The position numbers and the translations under genes are program-made. Shown here one piece after another: positions 8,514-17,538 of a stretch of DNA of 64,000 bases. The DNA is from Mesorhizobium sp. L-2-11 (GTDB taxonomy: Bacteria > Pseudomonadota > Alphaproteobacteria > Rhizobiales > Rhizobiaceae). Location of the stretch: the NCBI RefSeq assembly GCF_016756595.1, contig NZ_AP023257.1, positions 2,310,001 to 2,374,000 on the forward strand, in the 5' to 3' direction. Under the pieces are notes generated by a model. The model had not been told where the DNA came from and did not search any database. It was given only the letters and a program-made list of their open reading frames with translations. Each line of letters begins with the position of its first letter. The first letter of the stretch is position 1.

Positions 8514-10187
8514 ATGACAATGCAGCAACGGCGAGCCCCCGATCGCGGACCCAAGGGGCGGGCGCTGGATGATGTTGCCCTGGCCGAGGTCCGGGAACTT
8601 CTTGGCCAGCGCGAACGCCGCCGGGATCTGTTGATCGAGTTCCTGCATCTGATCCAGGACCGCTACGGCTGTCTGTCGGCCGCGCATCTGCGCGCGCTTG
8701 CCGAGGACATGCGCCTGTCCCAGGTCGAGGTTTACGAGGTCGCGACCTTCTACGACCATTTCGATGTCGTAAGGGAAGGCGAGGCAAGACCCGCGCCGCT
8801 GACAATCCGGGTGTGCGAATCGATAAGCTGCATGCTGGCGGGCGCCGAGGACCTGATTGGCGAACTGGCCGCCAAGGCCGACTCGAAGACCGTCCGCGTC
8901 ATGCGTGCGCCCTGTATGGGCCGCTGCGCCACCGCCCCTGCCGCACGCGTCGGCGACCGCGAGGTCGACCAAGCCAGCAGCCATATCCTCATCGATCTGG
9001 CTCGCTCGGGCGACACCAAAGTTGTCGTGCCCGATTATGTCGGCCTTGATGCCTATCGGGCCGCTGGCGGCTATCAACTTCTCCGGAAGGTGAAGGCGGG
9101 CGAGACCGGCATTGACGCTATCATCGATACCATGCAGAACGCCGGCTTGCGGGGGCTCGGCGGCGCCGGCTTTCCGGCCGGCAAGAAATGGAACTTCGTG
9201 CGCGGCTATCCAGGGCCGCGGCTGATGTCGATCAATGGCGACGAAGGCGAGCCTGGCACTTTCAAGGACCGCATCTATCTCGAAAAGGATCCTCACCGCA
9301 CCTTCGAAGGCGCGCTGATCGCCGCCCACGCGGTCGAAGCCGAACGCATCTATTTCTATATGCGCGACGAATATCCGGCGGTGCTCGCCATTTTGCGCGC
9401 CGAGATCGCGGCGCTCGAGGCGGCCGGCATCGTCAGGCCGGGTTTCATCGAACTTCGGCGCGGCGCCGGCGCCTATATTTGCGGCGAGGAAAGCGCGATG
9501 CTGGAAAGCATCGAGGGCAAGCGCGGCATGCCCCGCCACCGGCCTCCCTACATTGCCGAAGTCGGACTTTTCGGACGCCCGACACTCAACCACAACGTCG
9601 AAACGCTGTGGTGGATTCGCGACATCGTCGAGAAGGGGCCCGAATGGTTCGCCGCGCAGGGCAAGCCCGGCCATCAGGGAATTCGCTCCTGGTCGGTTTC
9701 CGGACATGTGAAGGAGCCGGGCGTCAAGCTGGCCCCGGCCGGCGTCACCGTGCGCGAATTGATCGAGGATTATTGCGGCGGCATGGCAGACGGGCATGAA
9801 TTCAAGGCCTATCTGCCAGGTGGAGCCTCGGGCGGCATCCTTCCGGCGTCGATGGGCGACATCGAACTCGATTTCGGCGGCGAACTCGCCGAACAGGGCG
9901 CCTTCGTCGGCTCACATGCGGTGGTCGTGCTTTCGCAAGCCGACAACATCAGGGATGTGACCCTCAATCTCATGAATTTCTTCAAACATGAGAGTTGCGG
10001 GAAGTGCACGCCGTGCCGGGAAGGAACCGAAAAGCTGGTAACGCTCTTGAAAGAGAAGGGCGTGCCGAATGAGACGGCGATGCGCGACCTTGAAACAGTG
10101 ATGCGCGATTCCTCCATCTGCGGTCTCGGCCAGGCGGCGCCCAATCCGGTCAATCACCTTTTGACGCATTTTAGGGATGATCTTTGA
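8514..10187 (+). CDS. NAD-dependent formate dehydrogenase, fused NuoE/NuoF-type beta subunit
   Basis: A 557-residue protein starting at the ATG at 8514, behind a strong GGGAGGAGAG ribosome site. Residues about 30-180 are NuoE/FdsG-like, with a 2Fe-2S set in RVCESISCMLAG and RAPCMGRCATAPA. Residues about 190-555 are NuoF/FdsB-like, with GLGGAGFPAGKKW (FMN/NADH site), GAGAYICGEESAMLESIEGK, and the 4Fe-4S set ESCGKCTPCREG plus SSICGLGQ. It passes electrons from the alpha subunit to NAD+. The fused two-domain form is that of the Fdh1B subunit of Methylobacterium, rather than the separate FdsG and FdsB of Rhodobacter and Cupriavidus. The alpha-subunit gene follows immediately. Confidence 0.94.
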   Translation: MTMQQRRAPDRGPKGRALDDVALAEVRELLGQRERRRDLLIEFLHLIQDRYGCLSAAHLRALAEDMRLSQVEVYEVATFYDHFDVVREGEARPAPLTIRVCESISCMLAGAEDLIGELAAKADSKTVRVMRAPCMGRCATAPAARVGDREVDQASSHILIDLARSGDTKVVVPDYVGLDAYRAAGGYQLLRKVKAGETGIDAIIDTMQNAGLRGLGGAGFPAGKKWNFVRGYPGPRLMSINGDEGEPGTFKDRIYLEKDPHRTFEGALIAAHAVEAERIYFYMRDEYPAVLAILRAEIAALEAAGIVRPGFIELRRGAGAYICGEESAMLESIEGKRGMPRHRPPYIAEVGLFGRPTLNHNVETLWWIRDIVEKGPEWFAAQGKPGHQGIRSWSVSGHVKEPGVKLAPAGVTVRELIEDYCGGMADGHEFKAYLPGGASGGILPASMGDIELDFGGELAEQGAFVGSHAVVVLSQADNIRDVTLNLMNFFKHESCGKCTPCREGTEKLVTLLKEKGVPNETAMRDLETVMRDSSICGLGQAAPNPVNHLLTHFRDDL

Positions 10188-10188
10188 A

Positions 10189-12978
10189 ATGGCAGATGGC
10201 GTCATATTCACCCTCGACGGCAAAACGGTCACAGCCGCTGACGACGAGACGATCTGGGACGTTGCAAAGCGCGAAGGCACCAGGATTCCGCATCTGTGCC
10301 ATGTCGACATGCCCGGCTATCGGCCCGACGGCAATTGCCGCGCCTGCATGGTCGATGTCGAGGGCGAACGGGTGCTTGCCGCTTCCTGCATCCGCAAGCC
10401 TTCCACCGGAATGGTGGTGAAGACGGATACCGAACGTGCCAGGAAATCGCGCCAGATGGTGTTCGAGCTGCTCGCCAGCAACATGCGGCCGGCGGCCGAC
10501 GGTCCGGATCAGCAGTCGATGTTCTGGCAGTGGGCTGGTTCGATGGGCATTTCAGGCAGCCGCTACAGCTCGAAATTCGCCACGGACGATGTTCAGCCGG
10601 AATTCGACATCACGAATCCCGCCATTGCCGTCAATCTCGATGCCTGCATCACTTGCGGCGCCTGTGTGCGGGCGTGCCGCGAAGTCCAGGTCAACGACGT
10701 GATTGGCATGGCCGAGCGCGGCAATCACTCGCTTCCCGTCTTCGACATGCACGATCCGATGGGCCTGTCGACCTGTGTCACCTGCGGTGAATGCGTGCAG
10801 GCCTGCCCGACCGGCGCGCTCTACGAAAAGTCACTGATGGATAATGCAGGCAAAACCCGGGTCATCCAGGAATTCGACAAGGTCGTCGACACGCTGTGCC
10901 CGTTCTGTGGCGTCGGTTGCCAGACCAGCGTTGCCGTCAAAGACAACAGGATAGTTCAGGTCGATGGCCGCAATGGCTATGCCAACGAGAACCGGCTGTG
11001 CGTCAAGGGCCGTTTCGGCTTCGATTATGCGATGTCGCCTGAACGGCTGACCAAACCGCTGATCCGACGGCACGACGCGCCGAAGTCGGGCGATGCCGAT
11101 ATGCGCGGCGTCGATCCGCTGACAGTGTTTCGTGAGGCTAGCTGGGAAGAGGCGCTCGCGCGCGCCGCCGGCGGGCTGAAGACAATCCTTAGGGATCATG
11201 GCGGGCAGGCGTTGGCCGGTTTCGGTTCGGCAAAAGGCTCCAACGAAGAGGCCTATCTGTTCCAGAAGCTGGTGCGCCAGGGTTTTGGCACCAACAATGT
11301 CGATCATTGCACGCGGCTTTGCCACGCATCTTCGGTGGCGGCGCTGATGGAAGGCGTCGGTTCGGGTGCGGTTTCGGCGCCCTTCAACGACGCGCTGAAG
11401 GCCGAATGCATCATCGTCATCGGCGCACGGCCGACCACCAACCATCCGGTCGCCGCGACCTATTTCAAGCAGGCGGCCAAGCGCGGCGCCAAGCTGATCG
11501 TCATGGACCCGCGCGGCCAGGACCTGATGCGCCATGCGTCGCATGCGCTGCGATTCAAGGCCGGCAGCGACGTCGCCATGCTGAACGCACTGATCCACGT
11601 CATCGTCGAGGAAAAGCTCTACGACGAGCAGTATATCCAGGCCAACGCTTCCGGATTCGAGGCGCTGAAGGCCAAGGTGAAGGATTTTTCGCCCGAGGCG
11701 ATGGCCGAGGTCTGCGGCATCGAGGCGAGCGTGCTGCGGGACGTCGCCCGCACCTACGCGACCGCCGAGCGCTCGATCATCTTTTGGGGCATGGGCATTT
11801 CCCAGCACACACACGGAACCGATAATGCGCGCTGCCTTATCGCTCTGGCGCTGATCACCGGGCATGTCGGCCGGCCGGGAACGGGCCTGCACCCGCTGCG
11901 CGGCCAAAACAACGTGCAGGGCGCATCCGATGCCGGGCTCATCCCGATGTATTTCCCCGACTATAAATCGGTCGAGAACATCGACATCCGCGGCGCATAC
12001 GAAAACTTTTGGGGCCAGACGCTGGACCCGAAACGGGGCCTGACGGTCGTCGAAATCATCGACGCCATCCATGAAGGCGAAATCAAGGGCATGTACATAT
12101 TGGGCGAGAACCCGGCCATGTCCGATCCGGACCAAACCCATGCCCGGCAAGCACTGGCCATGCTCGACCATCTCGTGGTGCAGGACATCTTCCTGACCGA
12201 GACCGCCTGGCACGCAGATGTGGTGCTGCCAGCCTCGGCGCATGCCGAAAAGCTCGGCACATACACCAACACCAACCGGCAGGTGCAGATTGGGCGGCCG
12301 GCGCTCGAACTGCCAGGCGAAGCGCGCCAGGACTGGGAACTGATAGTCGAACTGGCGAGGCGCATCGGACTGGACTGGAACTATAACCATGTCTCCGAGG
12401 TCTATGCGGAAATGGCGGCCGTGATGCCGTCCTTGAAGCATATCTCCTGGGACCGCATCGAGCGCGAAGGTTCGGTGATCTATCCGGCCGACGGCCCCGA
12501 CAAGCCCGGCAATGAGATCATCTTCTCGTCCGGATTCCCGACCGCGGACGGACGCGGCCGCATCGTGCCGGCCGATTTGCTGCCGCCCGACGAAGTGCCC
12601 GATGAAGAGTTTCCACTGGTGCTCACCACCGGCCGCCTGCTCGAGCATTGGCACACCGGCTCCATGACCCGCCGGGCGGGCGTGCTGGACGCGATCGAGC
12701 CACAAGGCATCGCTGCGATGAACCCTTATGAGATCAAGCGGCACGGCCTGCGCCAAGGAGAGATGATTGCGGTCGAGACCCGGCGCGGGACGGTAGACGC
12801 CATCCTCCGCGCCGACCGGGAGGTCGCCGACGGCACAGTGTTCATGCCGTTCTGCTTCAACGAAAGTCCGGCCAACGTGCTCACCAATCCGATGCTGGAC
12901 CCCTACGGCAAGATCCCGGAGTTCAAATACTGCGCCGCGCGAATTGCGCCGGCGGCGAAGGCCGAAGCTGCCGAATGA
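10189..12978 (+). CDS. fdhA: Formate dehydrogenase alpha (catalytic, Mo/W-bis-MGD) subunit
   Basis: A 929-residue protein. An N-terminal 2Fe-2S domain (HLCHVDMPGYRPDGNCRACM) and NuoG-like His-Cys region are followed by two 4Fe-4S motifs, CITCGACVRACREVQV and CVTCGECVQACPTGAL. The molybdopterin domain has its own cluster motif (LCPFCGVGC). The metal ligand is Cys378 in RLCHASSV, where some formate dehydrogenases use selenocysteine. The enzyme oxidises formate to CO2 in the cytosol. I prefer the ATG at 10189, with AGGG 12 bp upstream and one base after the beta-subunit stop; an ATG at 10177 is also in frame. Homologous Fdh1 enzymes can use tungsten; the metal here is not decidable from sequence. 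Confidence 0.95.
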   Translation: MADGVIFTLDGKTVTAADDETIWDVAKREGTRIPHLCHVDMPGYRPDGNCRACMVDVEGERVLAASCIRKPSTGMVVKTDTERARKSRQMVFELLASNMRPAADGPDQQSMFWQWAGSMGISGSRYSSKFATDDVQPEFDITNPAIAVNLDACITCGACVRACREVQVNDVIGMAERGNHSLPVFDMHDPMGLSTCVTCGECVQACPTGALYEKSLMDNAGKTRVIQEFDKVVDTLCPFCGVGCQTSVAVKDNRIVQVDGRNGYANENRLCVKGRFGFDYAMSPERLTKPLIRRHDAPKSGDADMRGVDPLTVFREASWEEALARAAGGLKTILRDHGGQALAGFGSAKGSNEEAYLFQKLVRQGFGTNNVDHCTRLCHASSVAALMEGVGSGAVSAPFNDALKAECIIVIGARPTTNHPVAATYFKQAAKRGAKLIVMDPRGQDLMRHASHALRFKAGSDVAMLNALIHVIVEEKLYDEQYIQANASGFEALKAKVKDFSPEAMAEVCGIEASVLRDVARTYATAERSIIFWGMGISQHTHGTDNARCLIALALITGHVGRPGTGLHPLRGQNNVQGASDAGLIPMYFPDYKSVENIDIRGAYENFWGQTLDPKRGLTVVEIIDAIHEGEIKGMYILGENPAMSDPDQTHARQALAMLDHLVVQDIFLTETAWHADVVLPASAHAEKLGTYTNTNRQVQIGRPALELPGEARQDWELIVELARRIGLDWNYNHVSEVYAEMAAVMPSLKHISWDRIEREGSVIYPADGPDKPGNEIIFSSGFPTADGRGRIVPADLLPPDEVPDEEFPLVLTTGRLLEHWHTGSMTRRAGVLDAIEPQGIAAMNPYEIKRHGLRQGEMIAVETRRGTVDAILRADREVADGTVFMPFCFNESPANVLTNPMLDPYGKIPEFKYCAARIAPAAKAEAAE

Positions 12979-13040
12979 ACCAGTACCGCGCCATCTGCGA
13001 ACGGTTGCCCGCTGGCGCCCGCCACAGTTAATCCAATGCG

Positions 13041-13365
13041 CTAACTGGGGTTCTCCAGGCGGTTTGTCTTTCGCCACTCCTCGTACTCACCGCGGGCATC
13101 GTCATGCAGCGGATAGTAGCGTTGCAACGGGCCGCCCTCCATCAGCTTCACGCGCGAGAACTCCTCCCAGTCGTGATGCTTCTGCGACTCTTCGATCACC
13201 TTTGCGGCCATTGCGACGGGAAGCACCACCACCCCGTCGTCGTCGGCGACGATGATGTCACCGGGGATCACGGTGACACCGCCGCAGGCAATCGGAACGT
13301 TGACGGCATTGGGATAGATGCTGGTCTGCACATGATAATTCGGCGTCCAGCCGCGCAGCCATAGG
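13041..13365 (-). pseudogene. RraA-like aldolase, C-terminal fragment (split by IS66)
   Basis: The minus frame ending at the TAG at 13041 encodes the C-terminal part of an RraA/HMG-aldolase-like protein: WLRGWTPNYHV, NVPIACGGVTVIPGDIIVAD and HHDWEEFSRVKL, then RRYYPLHDDARGEYEEW-like text (here QRYYPLHDDARGEYEEW). Coding stops abruptly at 13365, where the IS66 element begins. Removing the element and one copy of the 8-bp duplication joins this fragment in frame to the N-terminal piece at 15896-16328, restoring a 249-residue protein. RraA-like proteins of this type include aldolases of 2-keto acids, which would fit the neighbouring acid-sugar dehydratase. Confidence 0.92.
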
Positions 13366-13442
13366 GTAAGCGCGTAGGCGTCCCCACGTAGCGTGCAGGC
13401 GGTTGATCGCTCATTTTCAGCATGAATCATGCGGAGAATCCT

Positions 13443-13829
13443 ATGAGCGACAGTATGAGCCATCATCGAACATTCGAGATTTTGACGGCGGAGCCTGTGC
13501 CGTCCCGACGCAAGCCGCGCCATCGGTCGGACGAAGAGAAGGCACGGCTTGTCGCCGAAGCGTTCTCGCCAGGGGGCAATGTCTCGGCGGTTGCGCGTTC
13601 CGAGGGGCTGGACCCCTCGCAGCTCTATGCGTGGCGCCGCAAGGCGCTTTCGTCGGGCATGGTTGCGCCACTGACGGAGGGAGCGAGCAAGCCGGCGAAG
13701 TTCACGCGCTTTGAAGCGGTGGGCAGCGACACGGTGGAAATCGTCATTGGCGACGCAGTGGTGCGCGCCGGCGGCGATGTCGATCCCGATCGCCTGGCGA
13801 GGATCATCCGCGCGGTTCGTAAGGCATGA
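13443..13829 (+). CDS. tnpA: IS66 accessory protein TnpA (helix-turn-helix), copy 1
   Basis: A 128-residue IS66 Orf1 protein. The helix-turn-helix segment (RHRSDEEKARLVAEAFSPGG, then SAVARSEGLDPSQLYAWRRK) is typical of the DNA-binding TnpA of IS66 elements. I chose the ATG at 13443, which has GGAG six bases upstream, over the in-frame ATG at 13422. Its stop overlaps the tnpB start by 4 bp, suggesting translational coupling. The gene appears intact. Confidence 0.93.
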   Translation: MSDSMSHHRTFEILTAEPVPSRRKPRHRSDEEKARLVAEAFSPGGNVSAVARSEGLDPSQLYAWRRKALSSGMVAPLTEGASKPAKFTRFEAVGSDTVEIVIGDAVVRAGGDVDPDRLARIIRAVRKA

Positions 13830-14170
13830 TCGCTTCCGGTGTGGTGGTTTACGTGTCGTGCCAGCCGGTCGACTTCCGCAAGGGCGCGGCATCTTTGATG
13901 GCGCTGGTCAGGGATGGCGGCCTGGACCCATTCTCGGGGGCACTTCACGTATTCCGTTCGAAGCGTGCGGACCGGGTTCGCATCGTGTGGTGGGACGGCA
14001 GCGGGGTTTGTCTTTATTCGAAGACTCTGGAAGATCACAGCTTCTGCTGGCCGGGGATATCGGCCGCGCGCATGCGTCTCGACCACGCCCAGTTGATGGC
14101 GCTTCTGGCCGGACTGGACTGGAAAAAGATTCGTCCGGCCAGGGTCAGGCGGCCGTTATCGACGGGCTGA
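13826..14170 (+). CDS. tnpB: IS66 accessory protein TnpB, copy 1
   Basis: A 114-residue protein with the IS66 Orf2 signature: CQPVDFRKGAASLMALVRDG near the N-terminus, then FRSKRADRVRIVWWDGSGVC and LYSKTLED. The function of TnpB in IS66 transposition is unclear, but it is needed alongside TnpA and TnpC in the family members that have been studied. It overlaps tnpA by 4 bp and is followed by a 67-bp gap before the tnpC start. Confidence 0.94.
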   Translation: MIASGVVVYVSCQPVDFRKGAASLMALVRDGGLDPFSGALHVFRSKRADRVRIVWWDGSGVCLYSKTLEDHSFCWPGISAARMRLDHAQLMALLAGLDWKKIRPARVRRPLSTG

Positions 14171-14237
14171 AACCGGCCTGCGGCAAGATGAATCATGCGG
14201 CTGGAACGGTTGGGAAAGCGGCTGTTTTTGTGCTCTG

Positions 14238-15887
14238 TTGCTTGCCATGGTTCTACCGGGTCTTGCCCTTCCCGACGACGTTGATGCGCTGAAGGCGATG
14301 ATCCTTTCCATGGCTCGCGAGCAGGCTGCAAGCGAGGCCCGGATCGCAGTCGCCGACGCTCGGATCGCAGCATCTGAGGCGGAGGTCGCCCGGCTGAAAG
14401 CTGTCGAGAAAAGCGCCAGCGAGCGGATCGCCAATCTCACGTCAATCCTGAAAGTTTTACAGCGCACGCAACATGGCACGCGTTCCGAGCGGCTACGCCT
14501 GGCCATCGACGACGAGCAGGCCTCCTTTGCCTTCGAAGAGGTCGAGACCGGCCTTTCGGAAATCCGGAGCGAACTCGACCGCGCGGTCGGGAACAAGCCG
14601 AAGCGCGCCCCGCGTCCGCGCAAGGGCTTTGCTGCCCACCTCGAACGCATCGAGGAGGTCGTCGAGCCGGAAATCCCGGCCGACTGCGAGGGGCTTGAAA
14701 AGGTTCTGATCGGCGAGGATCGATCCGAGCGGCTGGACGTCGTGCCGCCGAAGTTCCAGGTCATCGTCACGCGCCGTCCCAAATACGCCTTCCGGGGCCG
14801 TGACGGCGTGGTCCAGGCTCTGGCGCCGGCGCACATCATCGAAAGCGGGCTGCCGACGGAGCGGCTGCTCGCCTATATCGCCGTCTCCAAATACGCCGAC
14901 GGCCTCCCGCTTTATCGGCAGGAGGCGATCTATCTGCGCGACGGCGTCGAGATCAGCCGGTCGTTGATGGCGCAGTGGATGGGGCATCTGGGCTTCGAGC
15001 TGCAGATGCTTGCTGATTACATACTGGAGCGCATCAAGGAGGGCGAAAGGGTCTTCGCCGACGAGACGACCTTGCCCACCCTTGCCCCTGGTTCCGGGAA
15101 AACCACGAAAGCCTGGTTGTGGGCCTACGCACGGGATGACCGACCCTATGGCGGAACCAGTCCGCCAATGGTTGCCTATCGTTTTGAAGACAGCAGAGGT
15201 GCGGATTGCGTGGCGCGCCACCTCGCCGGATTCAGCGGTATCCTGCAAGTGGATGGCTACTCGGCCTATACCAACCTGGTCAAGGCACGGGCCAAAGCCG
15301 GCAGCAATGAAACAATCCGGCTCGCCGGGTGCTGGGCTCACCTGCGGCGCAAATTCTACGACCTGCACATCAGCGGGGTCTCGCAGGCCGCGACGGATTC
15401 GATCATCGCCATGACCGAATTGTGGAAGGTCGAGGACGAGGTCCGCGGCAAGGATGCCGGAAGCCGCGCCGCGCTACGTCAGGAAAAGTCCGTGGCCATT
15501 GTCGCGAGCCTCTTCGATCTATGGGAAGCGGAACTGGGCAAGGTCTCCGGAAAATCCAAGACCGCCGAGGCGATCCGCTACGCGCTCACCCGGCGGGAGG
15601 CGCTGGAACGCTTTCTGATGGACGGTCGCATCGAAATCGACTCCAATATCGTCGAGCGTGCAATCAGGCCCCAGACGATCACGCGAAAGAATAGTCTATT
15701 CGCCGGCAGCCACGGCGGTGGACGAACCTGGGCGACGGTAGCCACCTTGCTGCAAACCTGCAAAATGAACAGCGTCGATCCGCTCGACTGGCTCTCGCAG
15801 ACCTTGACCCGCATCGCTCAAGGCTGGCCGGCATCCGAAATCGAAATGCTCATGCCTTGGAACTTTAGGCCTGACGTTATCGGCTGA
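14238..15887 (+). CDS. tnpC: IS66 transposase TnpC, copy 1
   Basis: A 549-residue DDE transposase. The N-terminus is coiled-coil-like (alanine- and glutamate-rich heptads about residues 15-75), followed by a basic region and a zinc-finger-like segment. The catalytic core has FADETTLPTL (first Asp), LQVDGYSAYTNLV (second Asp) and the IEIDSNIVERAIRP segment with the catalytic Glu. The C-terminus EIEMLMPWNF is the standard IS66 ending. The frame is uninterrupted and the protein has normal length, so the element may still be active. Confidence 0.95.
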   Translation: MLAMVLPGLALPDDVDALKAMILSMAREQAASEARIAVADARIAASEAEVARLKAVEKSASERIANLTSILKVLQRTQHGTRSERLRLAIDDEQASFAFEEVETGLSEIRSELDRAVGNKPKRAPRPRKGFAAHLERIEEVVEPEIPADCEGLEKVLIGEDRSERLDVVPPKFQVIVTRRPKYAFRGRDGVVQALAPAHIIESGLPTERLLAYIAVSKYADGLPLYRQEAIYLRDGVEISRSLMAQWMGHLGFELQMLADYILERIKEGERVFADETTLPTLAPGSGKTTKAWLWAYARDDRPYGGTSPPMVAYRFEDSRGADCVARHLAGFSGILQVDGYSAYTNLVKARAKAGSNETIRLAGCWAHLRRKFYDLHISGVSQAATDSIIAMTELWKVEDEVRGKDAGSRAALRQEKSVAIVASLFDLWEAELGKVSGKSKTAEAIRYALTRREALERFLMDGRIEIDSNIVERAIRPQTITRKNSLFAGSHGGGRTWATVATLLQTCKMNSVDPLDWLSQTLTRIAQGWPASEIEMLMPWNFRPDVIG

Positions 15888-15895
15888 CCGCTTAC

Positions 15896-16328
15896 GCCAT
15901 AGGGGCAGATCGAGCTTTTCAACATTGGGCCGGTCGCGCATGCATCCATCGATGACGATGCCCGCGCCGCCCCTGCCTTTGAAATAGGTCGACATCATAT
16001 CGCCGAAGACGCCCGAGCTCATGTCGCCGCGCGCGTCGACCACGACTACATCGCCCTCCTGTGCGTGATAAAGCACGTGCCGATGCAGCTGCGTCTCCGG
16101 ATCGGCATATTCTCCCTCGGTGAACAGGTCCGGCCGCTGTGGCATGAACTGCAGCGTCAGCGCCGGCCCGACGATCGACTTGCCGTGGTTCTGCGCCACC
16201 GGTCCGACCATGTGCGGATTGCGAAATCCCATGTGGCCAAGCGTGCCGGAAACCGTCGCGGCGCCGATCCCGCTTAGCGCGTCGATCAGGTCTTTTGGCG
16301 GCCGCGTGATGTCGGGAGCATGTGTCAT
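15896..16328 (-). pseudogene. RraA-like aldolase, N-terminal fragment (split by IS66)
   Basis: This is the N-terminal part of the RraA-like protein, starting at the ATG at 16328, with GGAG a few bases upstream. Family segments visible are AATVSGTLGHMGFRNPHMVG, GDVVVVDARGDMSSGVFGDM and GGAGIVIDGCMRDRP, the last holding the Asp/Arg pair around the metal and substrate site. The frame runs into the IS66 end at 15896 after about 144 codons. It was the last gene of the minus-strand transporter operon, 22 bp after the dehydratase gene. Truncation removes about 40% of the protein, so function is presumably lost. Confidence 0.92.
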
Positions 16329-16350
16329 GGTGGACTCCGGTTGAAAGCAA

Positions 16351-17514
16351 TTACCAGTTCGTAACAGAACCGTCGCGGCGCTTGAGGTGAGGCGCTTCCC
16401 AAAAACGAAACCGCGCCGCCTGGATCGCCTCCTCGTTGACCTCGACGCCGAGCCCCGGCAGATCGCCGACCGGATAGTCGGTCCCGTCGAGCCGTGGTTG
16501 CACGGGGAAGAAGTCGGAACTGTCGAAGCCCAGCATTGTTTCGGGTTCCCTGGTCTCGAGCCAGGCGAAGTTGGGTACTGCGGCGGCGAGATGCACGGTC
16601 GCGGCCGTGCATACCGGACCAAGGGGATTGTGCGGCATCAGGTCCACATAGTGCGCCTCGCTCCAGCCAGCGACTTTCATCGCCTCGGTAAGCCCGCCGA
16701 CATTGCAAACATCGAGCCGGTTGAACTGATGAATGCCGCGCTCGATGTAGGGCAGGAATTGCCACTTGCTGGAAAATTCCTCGCCGATGGCAAAGGGGAT
16801 GTCGGTCATCTTGCGCAGCGATTCGTAGGCCTCCGGTGTCTCGTCCCGTATCGGCTCCTCGAGGAAATCAAGCACGCCGCGGCCGAGCTTGTTGCAGAAG
16901 CTCGCCGCTTCGGCCACCGAGAGCCGATGATGATAGTCGATGCCGAGGACGACGTCGTCGCCCAGCGCCTCGCGCGCCCGGTTAAGGATGCTCGCGGTAG
17001 CGCCGATCGACTGGCGCGGCTCGAAGATGTCGCTGCTGTTTTGCCCGGCGGGGAAAAAGCGGATCGCCTGCCACCCTTGTGCGCGTAGCTCGCGGGCGCG
17101 TTCGATGGCAGCATCACCTTCGGCCTCGTCTCCGGTCGAGGCGAAGGTGGGGATGCGGTAGCGCTGCTTGCCGCCTAGCAGCTCGTAGACCGGCACTCCC
17201 AGCGCCTTGCCCTTGATGTCGTGAAGGGCGATATCGATGGCGGAAATCGCCGCCTGCAGAACACGTCCGCCTTCGAAGTACTGGCTGCGATAAAGCTCCT
17301 GCCAGATCCGGCCAATCTGCATCGGGTCGCGGCCGATGAGAAACTCGCGATAGTGCTCGACCGCGCCGGCCACCGCTTTCTCGCGACCACTCAAGCCGCT
17401 CTCGCCCCAGCCGAAGACGCCCTGGTCGGTCTCGACCTTGACGAGCATCTGGTTGCGCGTTCCTACCCACACCGGGTAGGGCTTGATCGCGGTGATCTTA
17501 AGCTTCTCAGTCAT
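16351..17514 (-). CDS. Mandelate racemase/muconate lactonizing enzyme family protein (acid-sugar dehydratase-like) 1
   Basis: A 387-residue enolase-superfamily enzyme. Probable Mg ligands are Asp193 (GIDYHHRLS), Glu219 or Glu220 (LDFLEEPI) and Glu245 or Glu246 (AIGEEF). A His at about 295 (LMPHNPLGP) sits where D-galactonate-dehydratase-like members keep a catalytic base, and His195 follows the first ligand as in acid-sugar dehydratases. Likely reaction: dehydration of an aldonate or uronate to a 2-keto-3-deoxy acid. It lies 24 bp after the ABC ATPase gene and directly before the broken RraA-like aldolase gene, making dehydration followed by aldol cleavage a natural pathway. The substrate cannot be read from sequence. 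Confidence 0.87.
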   Translation of the reverse strand: MTEKLKITAIKPYPVWVGTRNQMLVKVETDQGVFGWGESGLSGREKAVAGAVEHYREFLIGRDPMQIGRIWQELYRSQYFEGGRVLQAAISAIDIALHDIKGKALGVPVYELLGGKQRYRIPTFASTGDEAEGDAAIERARELRAQGWQAIRFFPAGQNSSDIFEPRQSIGATASILNRAREALGDDVVLGIDYHHRLSVAEAASFCNKLGRGVLDFLEEPIRDETPEAYESLRKMTDIPFAIGEEFSSKWQFLPYIERGIHQFNRLDVCNVGGLTEAMKVAGWSEAHYVDLMPHNPLGPVCTAATVHLAAAVPNFAWLETREPETMLGFDSSDFFPVQPRLDGTDYPVGDLPGLGVEVNEEAIQAARFRFWEAPHLKRRDGSVTNW

Positions 17515-17538
17515 CCGCGCCCACGCATCCGCCCTCTC

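Larger units (their letters stand above)
13366..15895 (+). mobile_element. IS66-family insertion sequence, copy 1
   Basis: A complete 2530-bp element with the tnpA-tnpB-tnpC organisation of IS66. Its ends read GTAAGCG inwards on both sides (left GTAAGCGCGTAGG, right end the complement of GTAAGCGGTCAGCC), the usual imperfect IS66 terminal repeats. It is flanked by a perfect 8-bp direct repeat GCCATAGG at 13358-13365 and 15896-15903, the target duplication size expected for this family. It interrupts the RraA-like gene. A second copy, apparently identical throughout, lies in the same orientation at 28232-30761. Confidence 0.97.

Noticed and set aside
11320..11322. Selenocysteine at the FDH active site
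   Set aside because: The codon at the metal-ligand position is TGC (Cys), not TGA.
10831..13077. Very long minus-strand open frame (748 codons) opposite the FDH alpha gene
   Set aside because: It is antisense to a gene with unmistakable iron-sulfur and molybdopterin motifs; long antisense frames are expected at this GC content and the translation shows no domain.
13041..13892. 283-codon hybrid minus frame joining IS66 antisense sequence to the RraA-like C-terminus
   Set aside because: The first part is antisense to tnpA; only the part from 13365 downwards is real coding sequence, a fragment of the disrupted gene.
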